Made by a program: the position numbers and the translations under genes. From contig JAUXRY010000001.1 in the NCBI GenBank assembly GCA_030679915.1, positions 38,318 to 102,317 of the forward strand: a DNA stretch of 64,000 nucleotides, in the 5' to 3' direction. Below the pieces are notes generated by a model. That model saw only the letters and a program-made list of their open reading frames with translations. It did not search any database and had not been told where the DNA came from. This DNA is from Thiobacillus sp. Its GTDB lineage: Bacteria > Pseudomonadota > Gammaproteobacteria > Burkholderiales > Thiobacillaceae. Below, in pieces: positions 8,637 to 18,464 of this stretch. Numbering within the stretch: position 1 is the first letter of the stretch; every line of letters begins with the position of its first letter.

Positions 8637-10058
8637 TTAGGCGTGAACGGCTTGCGGGATGGGCGCGTCATTCACCGCGCGACCGAGTCGCGTGGTCTGC
8701 CAGACGTTGTAAGCCATGATCAGCATGCCGCTGAAGAACATGGCGCCGCCGATCAGTCGAATGCCGTAGAACGGATACATGGTGTTGAGTACCTGAGCGA
8801 AGCTGTAGGTCAGCGTGCCGTCGGCGTTGGCTGCGCGCCACATCAGGCCCTGCGCCACTCCGGCGATCCACAATGCGGCGATATACAGCACCACGCCAAT
8901 GGTGGAGAGCCAGAAATGCCATTCGATCAGCTTGGTGCTGAACATCGACTCGCGGCCGAACAGGCGCGGGATCAGGTAGTACATCGAGCCGATGGTGATC
9001 ATCGCCACCCAGCCCAGCGCGCCGGAGTGCACGTGGCCGATGGTCCATTCAGTGTAGTGGCTCAATGCGTTGACCGTCTTGATCGACATCATCGGGCCTT
9101 CAAAGGTCGACATGCCGTAGAACGACAACGCGGTCACCATGAACTTGAGAATCGGGTCGGTGCGAAGTTTGTGCCAGGCGCCCGACAGCGTCATGATGCC
9201 GTTCATCATGCCGCCCCAACTCGGTGCCAGCAGCATCAAGGAAAACACCATGCCGAGCGATTGCGCCCAGTCGGGTCGCGCAGTGTATTGAAGATGGTGC
9301 GGGCCAGCCCACATGTAGATGAAGTTGAGCGACCAGAAGTGGACGACCGACAGGCGATACGAATAGATCGGGCGGCCGGCCTGCTTGGGAATGAAGTAAT
9401 ACATCATGCCGAGGAAGGCGGTGGTGAGGAAAAAGCCCACCGCGTTATGCCCGTACCACCACTGGATCATCGCGTCCTGCACGCCGGCATAGGCGGAATA
9501 GGACTTGGTCATCGTCACCGGCAGCTCTGCACTGTTGACGATATGCAGAATCGCAATCACCAGGATGTAGGCGCCGAAGAACCAGTTTGAAACGTAGATG
9601 TGGCGGGTCTTGCGCTTGATGATGGTGCCGAAGAACACCAGCGCATAGGCTACCCACACCAATGTGATCAAGATGTCGATTGGCCATTCCAGTTCGGCGT
9701 ATTCCTTGGAACTGGTATAGCCCAGCGGTAGGGTGATCGCAGCCAGCACGATGACCAACATCCAGCCCCAGAAAGTAAATGCGGCCAGCTTCTCGGCCCA
9801 CAATCGCACCTGGCAGGTGCGCTGCACGATGTAGTACGACACCGCAAACATCGCCGAACCGCCAAACGCAAAAATCACCGCATTGGTATGCAGCGGGCGC
9901 AGCCGGCCGTATGACAGGTATTCGATGCCAAACGTCAGGTCCGGCCAGATCAGTTGTGCTGCCAGGATGACCCCGACCAGCATCCCGACAATGCCCCACA
10001 CCACCGTCATGATGGCGAATTGTCGGACGACCTTATAGTTGTAGGTTGTCGCTTCCAT
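8637..10058 (-). CDS. ccoN: cbb3 cytochrome oxidase catalytic subunit I
   Basis: CcoN is the haem-copper oxygen-reducing and proton-pumping subunit. The 473 residues form about twelve transmembrane helices. Conserved haem and copper ligand regions are visible: [10 protein letters not shown] (low-spin haem His), [18 protein letters not shown] (CuB His and active-site Tyr), GPHHLQYTA (CuB His pair) and [14 protein letters not shown] (haem His). A GGGAGA ribosome-binding site precedes the ATG. It is the first gene of the ccoNOQPGH run. An A+T-rich stretch (about 10115-10145) in the divergent intergenic region may hold its promoter, but no convincing FNR/ANR box was found. Confidence 0.98.
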   Translation of the reverse strand: MEATTYNYKVVRQFAIMTVVWGIVGMLVGVILAAQLIWPDLTFGIEYLSYGRLRPLHTNAVIFAFGGSAMFAVSYYIVQRTCQVRLWAEKLAAFTFWGWMLVIVLAAITLPLGYTSSKEYAELEWPIDILITLVWVAYALVFFGTIIKRKTRHIYVSNWFFGAYILVIAILHIVNSAELPVTMTKSYSAYAGVQDAMIQWWYGHNAVGFFLTTAFLGMMYYFIPKQAGRPIYSYRLSVVHFWSLNFIYMWAGPHHLQYTARPDWAQSLGMVFSLMLLAPSWGGMMNGIMTLSGAWHKLRTDPILKFMVTALSFYGMSTFEGPMMSIKTVNALSHYTEWTIGHVHSGALGWVAMITIGSMYYLIPRLFGRESMFSTKLIEWHFWLSTIGVVLYIAALWIAGVAQGLMWRAANADGTLTYSFAQVLNTMYPFYGIRLIGGAMFFSGMLIMAYNVWQTTRLGRAVNDAPIPQAVHA

Positions 10059-10287
10059 ACACGTCTCCCGTGATTGATTGCTTGATTAGTCCATACGAAT
10101 GCAGCGATACACTCATATATAAAGATAAATATATCTATTTATTGCAGCATATGTCAAGGTGAGATATCAGCCTTTGCTGAATTTGTCCGGGCAAAGTGTT
10201 GTTTGATTGCGAAAGCTGAAGCCATCCATGTATTGTTGATATGTGTTGGAATTAGACTGGGTACAGACGAAATGCCACCCACTTGAT

Positions 10288-10941
10288 ATGCATCATGTTT
10301 CCAGTCCTGCAACGACCCGTATTTGTTTCATCCGTCATGGTGAAACCGATTGGAATGTGGCGAGACGTATTCAGGGGCACACCGATATTCCGCTCAACAA
10401 AACCGGGCGGGCGCAGGCGTTGGCAATGGCATTCAACGCTGCGCATCATCGCTTTCATGCGATTTACAGCAGCGATCTGTTGCGGGCAGCTGAGACAGCA
10501 CAGGTGTTGGCGCAGCGTGAAGATCAGGCGGTGAAGTTATTCCCGCAATTGCGCGAGCGGCATTACGGTGTATTTCAGGGCATCACGGCTGCCGAGGGAG
10601 CCGAGCTGTACCCGGAAGCCTACGCACACTATGTGGCGCGCGACCTTGAGTATGATTTCGAGCGTGGCGAGTCGCTGCATGACTTGGCTGATCGGGTCGG
10701 CGAGGGGGTCGACTGGTTGCTGCGGCACCACGGCGGGCAGACGCTTGCAGTGGTCAGCCACAGTGGGGTGCTCGACGTGATCTATCGTCGCGCCACAGGT
10801 CGGCCGCTGCACACACCACGCGATTTCGTCATCCCCAACTGCGCGCTCAACTGGTTTCATTTTGATGGCCGAGGTTGGCATCTGGATGCGTGGGCTGATC
10901 GCCATTATTTGCATGACGTTCTGACGGAGTCTCCGGAATGA
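10288..10941 (+). CDS. Histidine phosphatase (GpmB/CobC-like phosphoglycerate mutase family)
   Basis: This 217-residue protein carries the RHG phosphohistidine motif (IRHGETDWN, near residue 14) and the later ERHYGVFQG and VVSHSGVLD segments of the histidine phosphatase superfamily. The ATG at 10288 was preferred over an upstream TTG (10243) because homology begins soon after it. The substrate cannot be fixed from sequence: cofactor-dependent mutases, GpmB-like phosphatases and alpha-ribazole phosphatase share this pattern. It ends in an ATGA overlap with gpmA, so the two are translationally coupled. It is divergent from the cbb3 operon. Confidence 0.88.
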   Translation: MHHVSSPATTRICFIRHGETDWNVARRIQGHTDIPLNKTGRAQALAMAFNAAHHRFHAIYSSDLLRAAETAQVLAQREDQAVKLFPQLRERHYGVFQGITAAEGAELYPEAYAHYVARDLEYDFERGESLHDLADRVGEGVDWLLRHHGGQTLAVVSHSGVLDVIYRRATGRPLHTPRDFVIPNCALNWFHFDGRGWHLDAWADRHYLHDVLTESPE

Positions 10942-11705
10942 ACGAACCCGCTTATCAGTTGGTGTTCATTCGCCACGGCCACAGCGAATGGAATTTGACC
11001 GATCGCTTTACGGGCTGGACCGATATTCCGTTGACCGATGTGGGTATTGCCGAGGCAGTCGCAGCCGGTCGGCAACTGGCGCAGTCAGGTTTCGTCTTTG
11101 ACGAGGTGCATGGTTCAGTGTTGCAGCGTACCCGTCAGACAACCGAGGCGCTGCTGGATGCGATGGGCACGCCCGAAGTGCCGTTGTTGACCAATTGGCG
11201 TTTGAATGAACGGCATTACGGTTCACTGCAAGGCATGAACAAACACGAGATTTTTTCGACCTGGGGTGAGGCAGCCTCGCGTCGCTGGTGGCGGGGTTAT
11301 TTTGAGGCACCGCCGCCACTCGATATCAATGACCCGCGTCATCCGCGTTTCGATCCGCTGTATGCATCGCTCGATTCTGCAGATATTCCAATCACCGAAA
11401 GCCTGCGCGACTGCCAGCAGCGCACGTTGCCTTACTGGAATGCGGTGCTGGTGCCGCGTTTACGAGAAGGCCGTCACCTGCTGGTGGTGAGTCACGGCAA
11501 CACCTTGCGCGGGTTGGTGATGTATCTGGATGGTCTCTCTGCCGAAGCAGTGGAACGGGTGGAAATTCCCTCCGGCGTGCCATTGGTGTACCGTTTCGAT
11601 GCTGATTTTCGTGTGATCGATCGTGTGTGGCTGGTTGTGCCAGGCGCGCACGTGCAAGCGCCTGTCAGTCCAACTCCAGGTCCTGCGCTAATCCGGGATG
11701 CATGA
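10938..11705 (+). CDS. gpmA: 2,3-bisphosphoglycerate-dependent phosphoglycerate mutase
   Basis: The enzyme interconverts 3- and 2-phosphoglycerate in glycolysis and gluconeogenesis. The 255-residue protein has the catalytic RHGHSEWN near residue 11, then FTGWTDIPLT, LNERHYGSLQGMNK and VVSHGNTLRGL, all standard for GpmA. Its ATG overlaps the previous stop codon (ATGA). The last 41 bases overlap the convergent alanine dehydrogenase gene, so its C-terminal tail and the tail of that gene are encoded by the same DNA. Confidence 0.96.
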   Translation: MNEPAYQLVFIRHGHSEWNLTDRFTGWTDIPLTDVGIAEAVAAGRQLAQSGFVFDEVHGSVLQRTRQTTEALLDAMGTPEVPLLTNWRLNERHYGSLQGMNKHEIFSTWGEAASRRWWRGYFEAPPPLDINDPRHPRFDPLYASLDSADIPITESLRDCQQRTLPYWNAVLVPRLREGRHLLVVSHGNTLRGLVMYLDGLSAEAVERVEIPSGVPLVYRFDADFRVIDRVWLVVPGAHVQAPVSPTPGPALIRDA

Positions 11706-12747
11706 TTTGTCCGGCGTGAACCTGCAGTCCCGCTTTCAGTTCCGCCGCCGTATCTGCTGCGGCCAATCCTTGTTCGGCCAGCGCCAAAATGTAGGGCAGG
11801 CTTGCGTGGGTGAGCGCATCCGTGGCGGAGCGTGCGACTGCGCCGGGCATGTTGGTGACGCAATAGTGGACGATGTCATCGACGACATAGAACGGATTGC
11901 TGTGGGTGGTGGGGCGCGAGGTTTCTGCAACGCCGCCCTGGTCGATGGCCACGTCCACGAGCACTGAACCTGGGCGCATTTTTTTCAGTAAAGCGTGGCT
12001 GATCAGGCGGGGTGCATGACGGCCGGGAATCTGTGCAGCGCCGACCACAATGTCGCATTGGGCGAGGCTGTCGGCAATGGCATCGGGCGACGAGAAGCGG
12101 GTTTCCACTCGCGCTCCATATTGGATTTCAGCCTGAACGAGCTTGTCGGCCAGACGGTCTATCAGCGTCACGCGCGCGCCCAGTCCCACGGCAACCCGCG
12201 TTGCCCCCATGCCCACCACCCCGGCTCCAATGACGACCACATGCGCGGGTGCCACTCCCGGCAGGCCACCCATCAGCTTGCCGTTGCCACCATGCGTCTT
12301 GTGCAATCCAAGTGCGCCCATCTGCGGCGCCAGTCGCCCGGCAATGTTGGACATCGGTAGCAATAGCGGCAGCGCACCACTTACCGTGCTGACCGTTTCG
12401 TAGGCAATCGCCGTTACGCTTCGATCCATCAGTTCGCGAGCAAGATCGGTTGCGGCAGCCAGATGCAGATAACAGAACAGTAACTGTCCATTGTGCAGGG
12501 CAGCCACCTCGGAGAGTTGCGGCTCTTTTACCTTGACTACCAGGTCAGCCGCATAGGCTTCGATCGCGGTGCCCACGATGGCGGCCCCCGCGGCGCGATA
12601 AGCATCGTCACCAAATCCAACCGCTGCGCCCGCATGGGTTTCAACGCTGACGGTGTGGCCAGCCTGAATCAGGTCACGCGCGCCTTCGGGCGTGAGCGCC
12701 ACGCGGTATTCGTGATCCTTGATTTCCTTGGGGATGCCGATATGCAT
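11665..12747 (-). CDS. ald: Alanine dehydrogenase
   Basis: This NAD-dependent enzyme reversibly deaminates L-alanine to pyruvate and ammonium. The 360-residue protein has the N-terminal substrate-binding region (PKEIKDHEYRVALTPEGA), the catalytic Lys in KVKEPQ near residue 74 and His in YLHLAA near 96. The NAD-binding loop VVIGAGVVGMGA is near 170. Length and motifs match the family. It converges on gpmA with a 41-base overlap of the 3' ends and is 23 bases downstream of the kup stop codon. Confidence 0.96.
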   Translation of the reverse strand: MHIGIPKEIKDHEYRVALTPEGARDLIQAGHTVSVETHAGAAVGFGDDAYRAAGAAIVGTAIEAYAADLVVKVKEPQLSEVAALHNGQLLFCYLHLAAATDLARELMDRSVTAIAYETVSTVSGALPLLLPMSNIAGRLAPQMGALGLHKTHGGNGKLMGGLPGVAPAHVVVIGAGVVGMGATRVAVGLGARVTLIDRLADKLVQAEIQYGARVETRFSSPDAIADSLAQCDIVVGAAQIPGRHAPRLISHALLKKMRPGSVLVDVAIDQGGVAETSRPTTHSNPFYVVDDIVHYCVTNMPGAVARSATDALTHASLPYILALAEQGLAAADTAAELKAGLQVHAGQIMHPGLAQDLELD

Positions 12748-12770
12748 GGTGTGAGATCTGTTTTGAAATA

Positions 12771-14651
12771 TTAAATTTCGATTTGCGTACCCAGCTCAAC
12801 CACACGGTTGACGGGCAGCTTGAAGAAACGCATGGCTGATTCTGAATTTTGCGCCATGGCCGCGAAAATATTTTCTCGCCACAGTGCCATGCCTGGCAAT
12901 TTAGTGGGGATCAGAGTTTCACGGGAGAGAAAGAAGCTGGTTTCCATCATTGCGAAATGCAGGCCAAGGGCATCACACAGTATGAGTGCTTTGGGAATGT
13001 CAGGTTCCTCGCGAAAACCGAAGCGGATTTCCAGGCGATAAAAGCCGCTTTTCAATTTCGTCAGACGGATGCGTTCCGCATCGGGCACGCTGGGCACTTC
13101 TTCGGTGATTGCCCGCAATATGACGACGCGTTCATGCAGCACTTTGTTGTGCGATAGGTTGTGTAACAGGGCGTGAGGTACACCCTTGCCGGTGGCGTGG
13201 AGAAAAATGGCGGTGCCGGGTACCCGTTGATGCTCGAAGGACACGATGCCTTCTATGAAGGCAGTCAGGTCGATGTCGTCATTTTTCATGCGCTGCAATA
13301 GCAGTTCGCGACCGCGCTTCCAGGTAGTCAGCAGCGTGAATATCACCAGCCCGATAACCAGCGGGAACCAGCCACCATGGACGATTTTGGGTATGTTGGC
13401 GCCGAAGAAGGCCAGATCGATGATGAGAAAGAATGCGGCGCCACCGAGAACAAGAGGAAGCGGCCATTTCCAGAAGGCCCACACCACGGTAAAGGCCAGA
13501 ATGGTGTCGATCGCCATGGTGCCGGTGACGGCGATGCCGTAGGCCGAGGCCAGGCTGCTGGAGGATTGGAAACCCAGGACCAGCAGGGCAACTCCGGCCA
13601 GCAGTGTCCAGTTGATGAAGGGGATATAGATCTGCCCGATAGCCTGATCGGACGTGTGGCGCACCTGCATGCGGGGAATATAGCCCAGCTGGATGGCCTG
13701 ACGGGTGACGGAAAACGTACCTGAGATCACGGCTTGGGAAGCAATGATGGTGGCCAGCGTCGCCAGTACGATCATGGGATACAGCGCCCATTCCGGGGCT
13801 AGTAGATAAAAGGGGTTTTTGGCCGCAGCCGGATTACGCAACAGCAGGGCACCTTGCCCCAGATAGTTAAGCGCCAGCGCGGGAAAAACAAACCCCAGCC
13901 AGGCAAAGCGGATAGGGCGTTTGCCGAAGTGGCCCATGTCGGCGTAAAGCGCTTCGCCCCCGGTGACGGCCAATACCACCGCACCCAGAATAATCAGGCC
14001 GGTGATGCCATGCGTTTGAAAATAGGCATATCCATAAAACGGGTTAAACGAGACCAGCACTGCAGGCGTCTGAGCGATGCTGAGCAGACCCAGCGTGCCG
14101 AGCACAATGAACCAGAGAATCATGATGGGGCCGAACAGTTTGCCCACCGAAGCGGTGCCTCGGCTCTGAATTAGGAACAGCCCCACCAGCACGGTCAATG
14201 AAATCGGAATGATGTAGCGGTGCAAGGCCGGTGCCGCTAATTCCAGGCCTTCGACGGCAGACAGCACCGAGATGGCGGGGGTGATCATGCCGTCACCGTA
14301 GAACAGGGCAGCGCCAAACAACCCCAGTGTGAGCAGCAGCCATTTGCGCCTGGAATTGTCATGAAACACGCGCTGGGTCAGCGCGATCAGCGCCATGATG
14401 CCGCCTTCGCCCTTGTTGTCGGCGCGCATGATGAAGAGCACGTATTTCAGCGACACCACCAGGATCAGTGCCCACAGCATGAGCGACAGTACGCCCAGGA
14501 TGTTGTCGTGATTGATGGTTGCGCCGTGAGGGCCGTTGAAGGCTTCCTTCAGCGCGTACAACGGGCTGGTTCCGATGTCGCCATACACCACCCCAATCGC
14601 GCCGGCCGACAAGGCGAGCAAGCTGGGTTTTTTGGATTCGGATGCGTTCAT
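12771..14651 (-). CDS. kup: Low-affinity potassium transporter Kup
   Basis: Kup is a proton-coupled potassium uptake protein of the inner membrane. The 626 residues match the family length. Residues about 10-430 hold roughly twelve transmembrane helices, starting with the hallmark GAIGVVYGDIGTSPLYALKE. A cytoplasmic C-terminal domain (about 440-626) follows, containing VPGTAIFLHATGKGVPHALL. It is separated from the TIGR03790 gene by 73 bases, so it may be transcribed from its own promoter. Confidence 0.97.
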   Translation of the reverse strand: MNASESKKPSLLALSAGAIGVVYGDIGTSPLYALKEAFNGPHGATINHDNILGVLSLMLWALILVVSLKYVLFIMRADNKGEGGIMALIALTQRVFHDNSRRKWLLLTLGLFGAALFYGDGMITPAISVLSAVEGLELAAPALHRYIIPISLTVLVGLFLIQSRGTASVGKLFGPIMILWFIVLGTLGLLSIAQTPAVLVSFNPFYGYAYFQTHGITGLIILGAVVLAVTGGEALYADMGHFGKRPIRFAWLGFVFPALALNYLGQGALLLRNPAAAKNPFYLLAPEWALYPMIVLATLATIIASQAVISGTFSVTRQAIQLGYIPRMQVRHTSDQAIGQIYIPFINWTLLAGVALLVLGFQSSSSLASAYGIAVTGTMAIDTILAFTVVWAFWKWPLPLVLGGAAFFLIIDLAFFGANIPKIVHGGWFPLVIGLVIFTLLTTWKRGRELLLQRMKNDDIDLTAFIEGIVSFEHQRVPGTAIFLHATGKGVPHALLHNLSHNKVLHERVVILRAITEEVPSVPDAERIRLTKLKSGFYRLEIRFGFREEPDIPKALILCDALGLHFAMMETSFFLSRETLIPTKLPGMALWRENIFAAMAQNSESAMRFFKLPVNRVVELGTQIEI

Positions 14652-14724
14652 TTATTTTGAGTGGAGTGGCGCCGACGGCCGGCCGGAAGATGTCCCGTGG
14701 CAGATAGTATGCTCGCAACAGCCT

Positions 14725-15981
14725 TTAGCGTGTGGGCGCCGGTTCGGCGTGCCGTTCGAAGCGGTAATATGCCGGCGGAATCTTGCCCAGCCGGATTTCG
14801 CGCGTACCCCGTCCTACGGCAACACGGCCGACAGTCCGATAGGGTCCGATCAGTGAAGGCGCAGCCTGCAGGTCGTAGATTCCTGCGGTAAGCAAACGCG
14901 CCGAGAGCGTGATTCCGCCATCACGCCCAAGCTGGTTAACGCCTGCAAACGGACGCGCCAAGGGCTCGCCGATGAACAGACCTTGCCCGGGCATATGCAC
15001 GCTTTTCCAGTAAGCCTCGATCAGGGTTTCGCCCTGCAGGTAGTGCGCCATGACTACGCCGGGAACAGGAAACTTGTTGGGAAAGTTGCACGGCTCGATC
15101 ACTGCACCGTAGCTTCCGGTGGCGCCGGCTTCCAGCCAGCGCAAGCTGCTCATCTGTGTGCTGCCAAAAAGTTCGCCCCCCGTTGAGGTGAGGTGGTCGG
15201 CAATCGCACCGGGCAGAAACGTGTTGCTGTCGAGTGATGCCACATGGGTGAGACCCGTGAAATAGAACATCACATCGTGTTTTTTCACCAGTGCGTTGGC
15301 CTGAACAATTTCGGTCGGGAAAACGCTTTTCAGCTGCGTGTGTAGTTGGTCGTATCCGGCGGCGCGCACGTTGCGGGCCTTGTCAGTGGTGCTGACGAGA
15401 TAGGCGGTGCCTGCCGGATTGCTGTTGTCGGAGGCCACGCCGCGGTCGATGAGCTTTTTCGCCGCTTCCACGGTGGCCGCAGCCAGACTCATGGTGGGTC
15501 GGATTTTGTACGTATCGAAAGGGCGTGCGACCGAGCTGTTGAAGTAGGGGCTGGCTTGCGTCGGCTGGCAACCGCTGGCGCAGTAAGCCGGATCAAAACC
15601 CAAGGCGAAGGCTGACGTGATCGACATGCAGTCCACCCGATAAGGTTGGGCCCAGGTTAGTGCGAATGCCTGAACGCCTCGAGGGGTGGCGCGGTCGACC
15701 CGGCGTTTGATGCTGATGAATTCTTTGCGGCTGAGCGTGCTGCGTCCGGGTTTGAAGCGGACGTGAACCAGATTGTCGGCGGGAATGCCGCGCTTGAGCT
15801 GATAGTAGGCGGCGATGGCGACGCTGTCCGGGTCGTCGTCGTTGACGATAACGCCCAGCTGGTCTGCAGAGAGGCCGGGTTGAGGGAAATCTGTGATGAA
15901 GGCACTCTCGGGGGGTGCCGCGTGCGCTGTTCTTAGCATCAGCAGCATTGCCAAGAGGCTACACCAGAAAAGCATCTTCAT
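14725..15981 (-). CDS. TIGR03790-family secreted protein of unknown function
   Basis: The protein has a signal peptide (about residues 1-22, ending AHAA) and then the conserved TIGR03790 pattern: LGVIVNDDDPDSVAIAAYY, KRGIPADNLVHV, then TGSYGAVIEPC and GEPLARPFA. Function is unknown; it is predicted to be exported. The ATG at 15979-15981 overlaps the pyrD stop codon (TGATG) and was chosen over an in-frame start 21 bases upstream. The coupling to pyrD and a dicarboxylate/amino-acid carrier is by position only. Four Cys residues near 110-130 and one near 300 could form disulfides. Confidence 0.85.
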   Translation of the reverse strand: MKMLFWCSLLAMLLMLRTAHAAPPESAFITDFPQPGLSADQLGVIVNDDDPDSVAIAAYYQLKRGIPADNLVHVRFKPGRSTLSRKEFISIKRRVDRATPRGVQAFALTWAQPYRVDCMSITSAFALGFDPAYCASGCQPTQASPYFNSSVARPFDTYKIRPTMSLAAATVEAAKKLIDRGVASDNSNPAGTAYLVSTTDKARNVRAAGYDQLHTQLKSVFPTEIVQANALVKKHDVMFYFTGLTHVASLDSNTFLPGAIADHLTSTGGELFGSTQMSSLRWLEAGATGSYGAVIEPCNFPNKFPVPGVVMAHYLQGETLIEAYWKSVHMPGQGLFIGEPLARPFAGVNQLGRDGGITLSARLLTAGIYDLQAAPSLIGPYRTVGRVAVGRGTREIRLGKIPPAYYRFERHAEPAPTR

Positions 15982-16991
15982 CAGGCGAGGCGGCTCACGC
16001 ATTCACGCACCAGTTCGGGTCCGCGATAAATCAAGCCTGAATAGAGCTGAACCAGCGAGGCGCCCGCCTCGATTTTTTCCTGCGCATCGTCGCTCGACAA
16101 AATGCCGCCGACGCCGACGATCGGGACTTCGCCCTTCAGGTGGTGCGCCAGTGCTGTGATCACGCGAGTGGAGGCCGCGCGCACCGGCCGGCCCGACAGG
16201 CCGCCGGCTTCATCGGCATTCGGCAGGCCGGCCACGGCGTCGCGCGCGATGGTGGTGTTGGTAGCAATGACCGCATCGATGCGATGCATCATCAGCAGCG
16301 CGGCAATCGCAGCAATCTGTGTGTCGTCGAGATCGGGCGCGATTTTTAGCGCAATCGGCACATAGCGGCTGTGCTGCTGTGCCAGCTCGGACTGCCTCAA
16401 TTTGATCGCCGACAGCAGCGCGTCGAGCGCCTCGTCCTTTTGCAGTTCGCGCAGGTTTTGTGTGTTGGGCGAGGAGATGTTCACCGTGACATAGCTGGCG
16501 TGCGCATAGACCTTGTCGAGGCAGGCCAGGTAATCGTCCACCGCATGTTCGTTCGGGGTGTCCTTGTTCTTGCCGATGTTGATGCCGAGCACGCCCTTGA
16601 AGCCACTGGCCTCAACATTTTTCACCAGATTGTCGACGCCCAGATTATTGAAGCCCATGCGGTTGATGATGGCCTCGGCCTCCGGCAGGCGGAACAGGCG
16701 CGGCTTGGGGTTGCCGGGTTGCGGGCGCGGGGTCACTGTGCCGATTTCAATAGAGCCGAAGCCTAAGTCGCCCAGCGCGTTGATGTGCGCACCGTCCTTG
16801 TCCAGCCCGGCCGCCAGACCAACCGCATTGGGAAACGTGATACCCATCACCTGGACGGGTTTACCCGACGCGCGCGGCAACAGCTTCAGCAAGCCTAGTG
16901 CATGCGCGGCATCGAGACTGGCCAGGGTGAAGCTGTGCGCATCCTCAGGATCGAGCGAGAAAAGGGCAGAACGTATCAGCGGATAAAGCAT
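15981..16991 (-). CDS. pyrD: Dihydroorotate dehydrogenase (quinone), class 2
   Basis: The FMN enzyme oxidises dihydroorotate to orotate and reduces quinone at the inner membrane, in pyrimidine synthesis. The 336 residues have the membrane-association helices at the N-terminus ([13 protein letters not shown]), the FMN and substrate region [22 protein letters not shown] and NRMGFNN near 110-125. The class 2 catalytic Ser segment [14 protein letters not shown] is near 175, and GVGGILS near 300. It starts three bases from the upstream carrier gene and its stop overlaps the next start, giving a tight three-gene operon. Confidence 0.97.
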   Translation of the reverse strand: MLYPLIRSALFSLDPEDAHSFTLASLDAAHALGLLKLLPRASGKPVQVMGITFPNAVGLAAGLDKDGAHINALGDLGFGSIEIGTVTPRPQPGNPKPRLFRLPEAEAIINRMGFNNLGVDNLVKNVEASGFKGVLGINIGKNKDTPNEHAVDDYLACLDKVYAHASYVTVNISSPNTQNLRELQKDEALDALLSAIKLRQSELAQQHSRYVPIALKIAPDLDDTQIAAIAALLMMHRIDAVIATNTTIARDAVAGLPNADEAGGLSGRPVRAASTRVITALAHHLKGEVPIVGVGGILSSDDAQEKIEAGASLVQLYSGLIYRGPELVRECVSRLA

Positions 16992-16993
16992 AG

Positions 16994-18307
16994 TCAGGGC
17001 GAGGGCGAAGTGAGGATGGAATGGCGAGTGTCAGACTCGGTCGAACCCGCATCCGGGTCGTTGAAAACCGATTGATCGAGCGCGTGTTCACTCTTGGCGA
17101 CGATGCAGCTGATCGCGCAGTCGCCGGTGACGTTGACCGTAGTGCGCATCATGTCGAGCAGGCGGTCGACACCGATGATGAGCGCAATGCCCTCAACCGG
17201 CAGGCCGACCTGGCCGAGCACCATGGTCAGCGTGACAAGGCCCACCCCTGGCACTGCGGCGGTGCCGACCGAGGCCAGCGTGGCAGTCAGCACCACCAAC
17301 AGATAATCGGTCATCGAGAGATCAATGCCGTAGACATTGGCGATGAACACCGTGGCCACGCCCTGCATCATGGCGGTGCCGTCCATGTTGATGGTGGCGC
17401 CCATCGGTACGGTGAACGCGGCGATGCTGTTCTTCACCCCCATCTTGTGTTCCACCGTGTGCAGGGTGACCGGGATGGTGGCGCCGGAACTGGCGGTGGA
17501 AAACGCGAACGCCGCCGGGTCGCGCATTTTTTTCAGGAAAGTGAGCGGGTTGAGCGAGCCCAGCAGGCGCAACAGCAGCGGGTAGGTGCCGAATAGCTGG
17601 ATCGCCAGCGCGACGGTCAGCGTCAGGAAGTAGGCTGCCAGCGGCAGGAGCAAATCCAGCCCCTGGGTGGCGAAGGTGCGGGTGATCAGCGCGAATACGC
17701 CATAGGGCGCCAGCCGCATGATCCATTCGACCATGTGCATGATGACCACGTCGAGGTCGCTGAAAAAGTTGAGTACATGCTTGCCGCGTGCACCCGACAT
17801 CGTCACGGCCATGCCGAACAGCAGCGCGAACACGATGATCTGCAGCATGTTGCCTTCAGCCATCGCTGACACCGGGTTGGTCGGCATCAGGTTGATCAGC
17901 ACCTGGGTCAGCGGGGGTGCTTCCTTGCCGCTGAAACTGGCGGCGGTTGAGCCGGCATCAAACCCCTCCCCGGGGCCAACCATCCCCGCGAGTGTCAGCG
18001 CGATGATCACGGCAATCGCGGTGGTGGCCAGATACAGCGACAGTGCCTTGATGCCGATGCGTCCCAGTGCCTTCAGGTCCGACAAGGCGGTGACACCCAC
18101 CACCAGCGACACGAACACCAGCGGCACCACCATCATCTTCAGCGCCGCCACGAACACCGAGCCGACCACCTGCAACACGCCGTCAATCACAAACAGCTGG
18201 ATCCAGGATGCCGTGCCCAACTGGTTCAGGCTGACGCCCAGCACAATGCCGGCGAGCATGGCGATCACGATCTGGCGGGTCAGGTGGTTGGGCTCAGGCT
18301 TGGCCAT
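16994..18307 (-). CDS. Dicarboxylate/amino acid:cation symporter (DAACS family)
   Basis: This 437-residue inner-membrane carrier belongs to the GltP/DctA/GltPh family. The re-entrant loop motifs are visible: [13 protein letters not shown] (HP1), [14 protein letters not shown] (helix 7 cation-binding NMDGT) and, near residue 380, [16 protein letters not shown] (helix 8 substrate-binding Asp/Arg). The Arg in [11 protein letters not shown] is more common in acidic-substrate carriers, so glutamate/aspartate or C4-dicarboxylates are likely, but the exact substrate is not decided. The stop codon of this gene is three bases before pyrD. Confidence 0.93.
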   Translation of the reverse strand: MAKPEPNHLTRQIVIAMLAGIVLGVSLNQLGTASWIQLFVIDGVLQVVGSVFVAALKMMVVPLVFVSLVVGVTALSDLKALGRIGIKALSLYLATTAIAVIIALTLAGMVGPGEGFDAGSTAASFSGKEAPPLTQVLINLMPTNPVSAMAEGNMLQIIVFALLFGMAVTMSGARGKHVLNFFSDLDVVIMHMVEWIMRLAPYGVFALITRTFATQGLDLLLPLAAYFLTLTVALAIQLFGTYPLLLRLLGSLNPLTFLKKMRDPAAFAFSTASSGATIPVTLHTVEHKMGVKNSIAAFTVPMGATINMDGTAMMQGVATVFIANVYGIDLSMTDYLLVVLTATLASVGTAAVPGVGLVTLTMVLGQVGLPVEGIALIIGVDRLLDMMRTTVNVTGDCAISCIVAKSEHALDQSVFNDPDAGSTESDTRHSILTSPSP

Positions 18308-18464
18308 GCGGGCAGAATTCGGGAGTCAGCATGGCCAGAGTTTAACAGGGCAAGGGCGCAAGACTGACGCGTAGCGGGCCGCGATGTTATCCTGAACCAA
18401 CATGGCGTTTTGCGTGTCTGTCATCTTCAAATATCCTTCCCTTTTCCAACTCACTGACAAATCC

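Noticed and set aside
10059..10287. FNR/ANR box between ccoN and the phosphatase gene
   Set aside because: TTGAT half-sites occur (for example near 10083), but no matching ATCAA half lies at the right distance.
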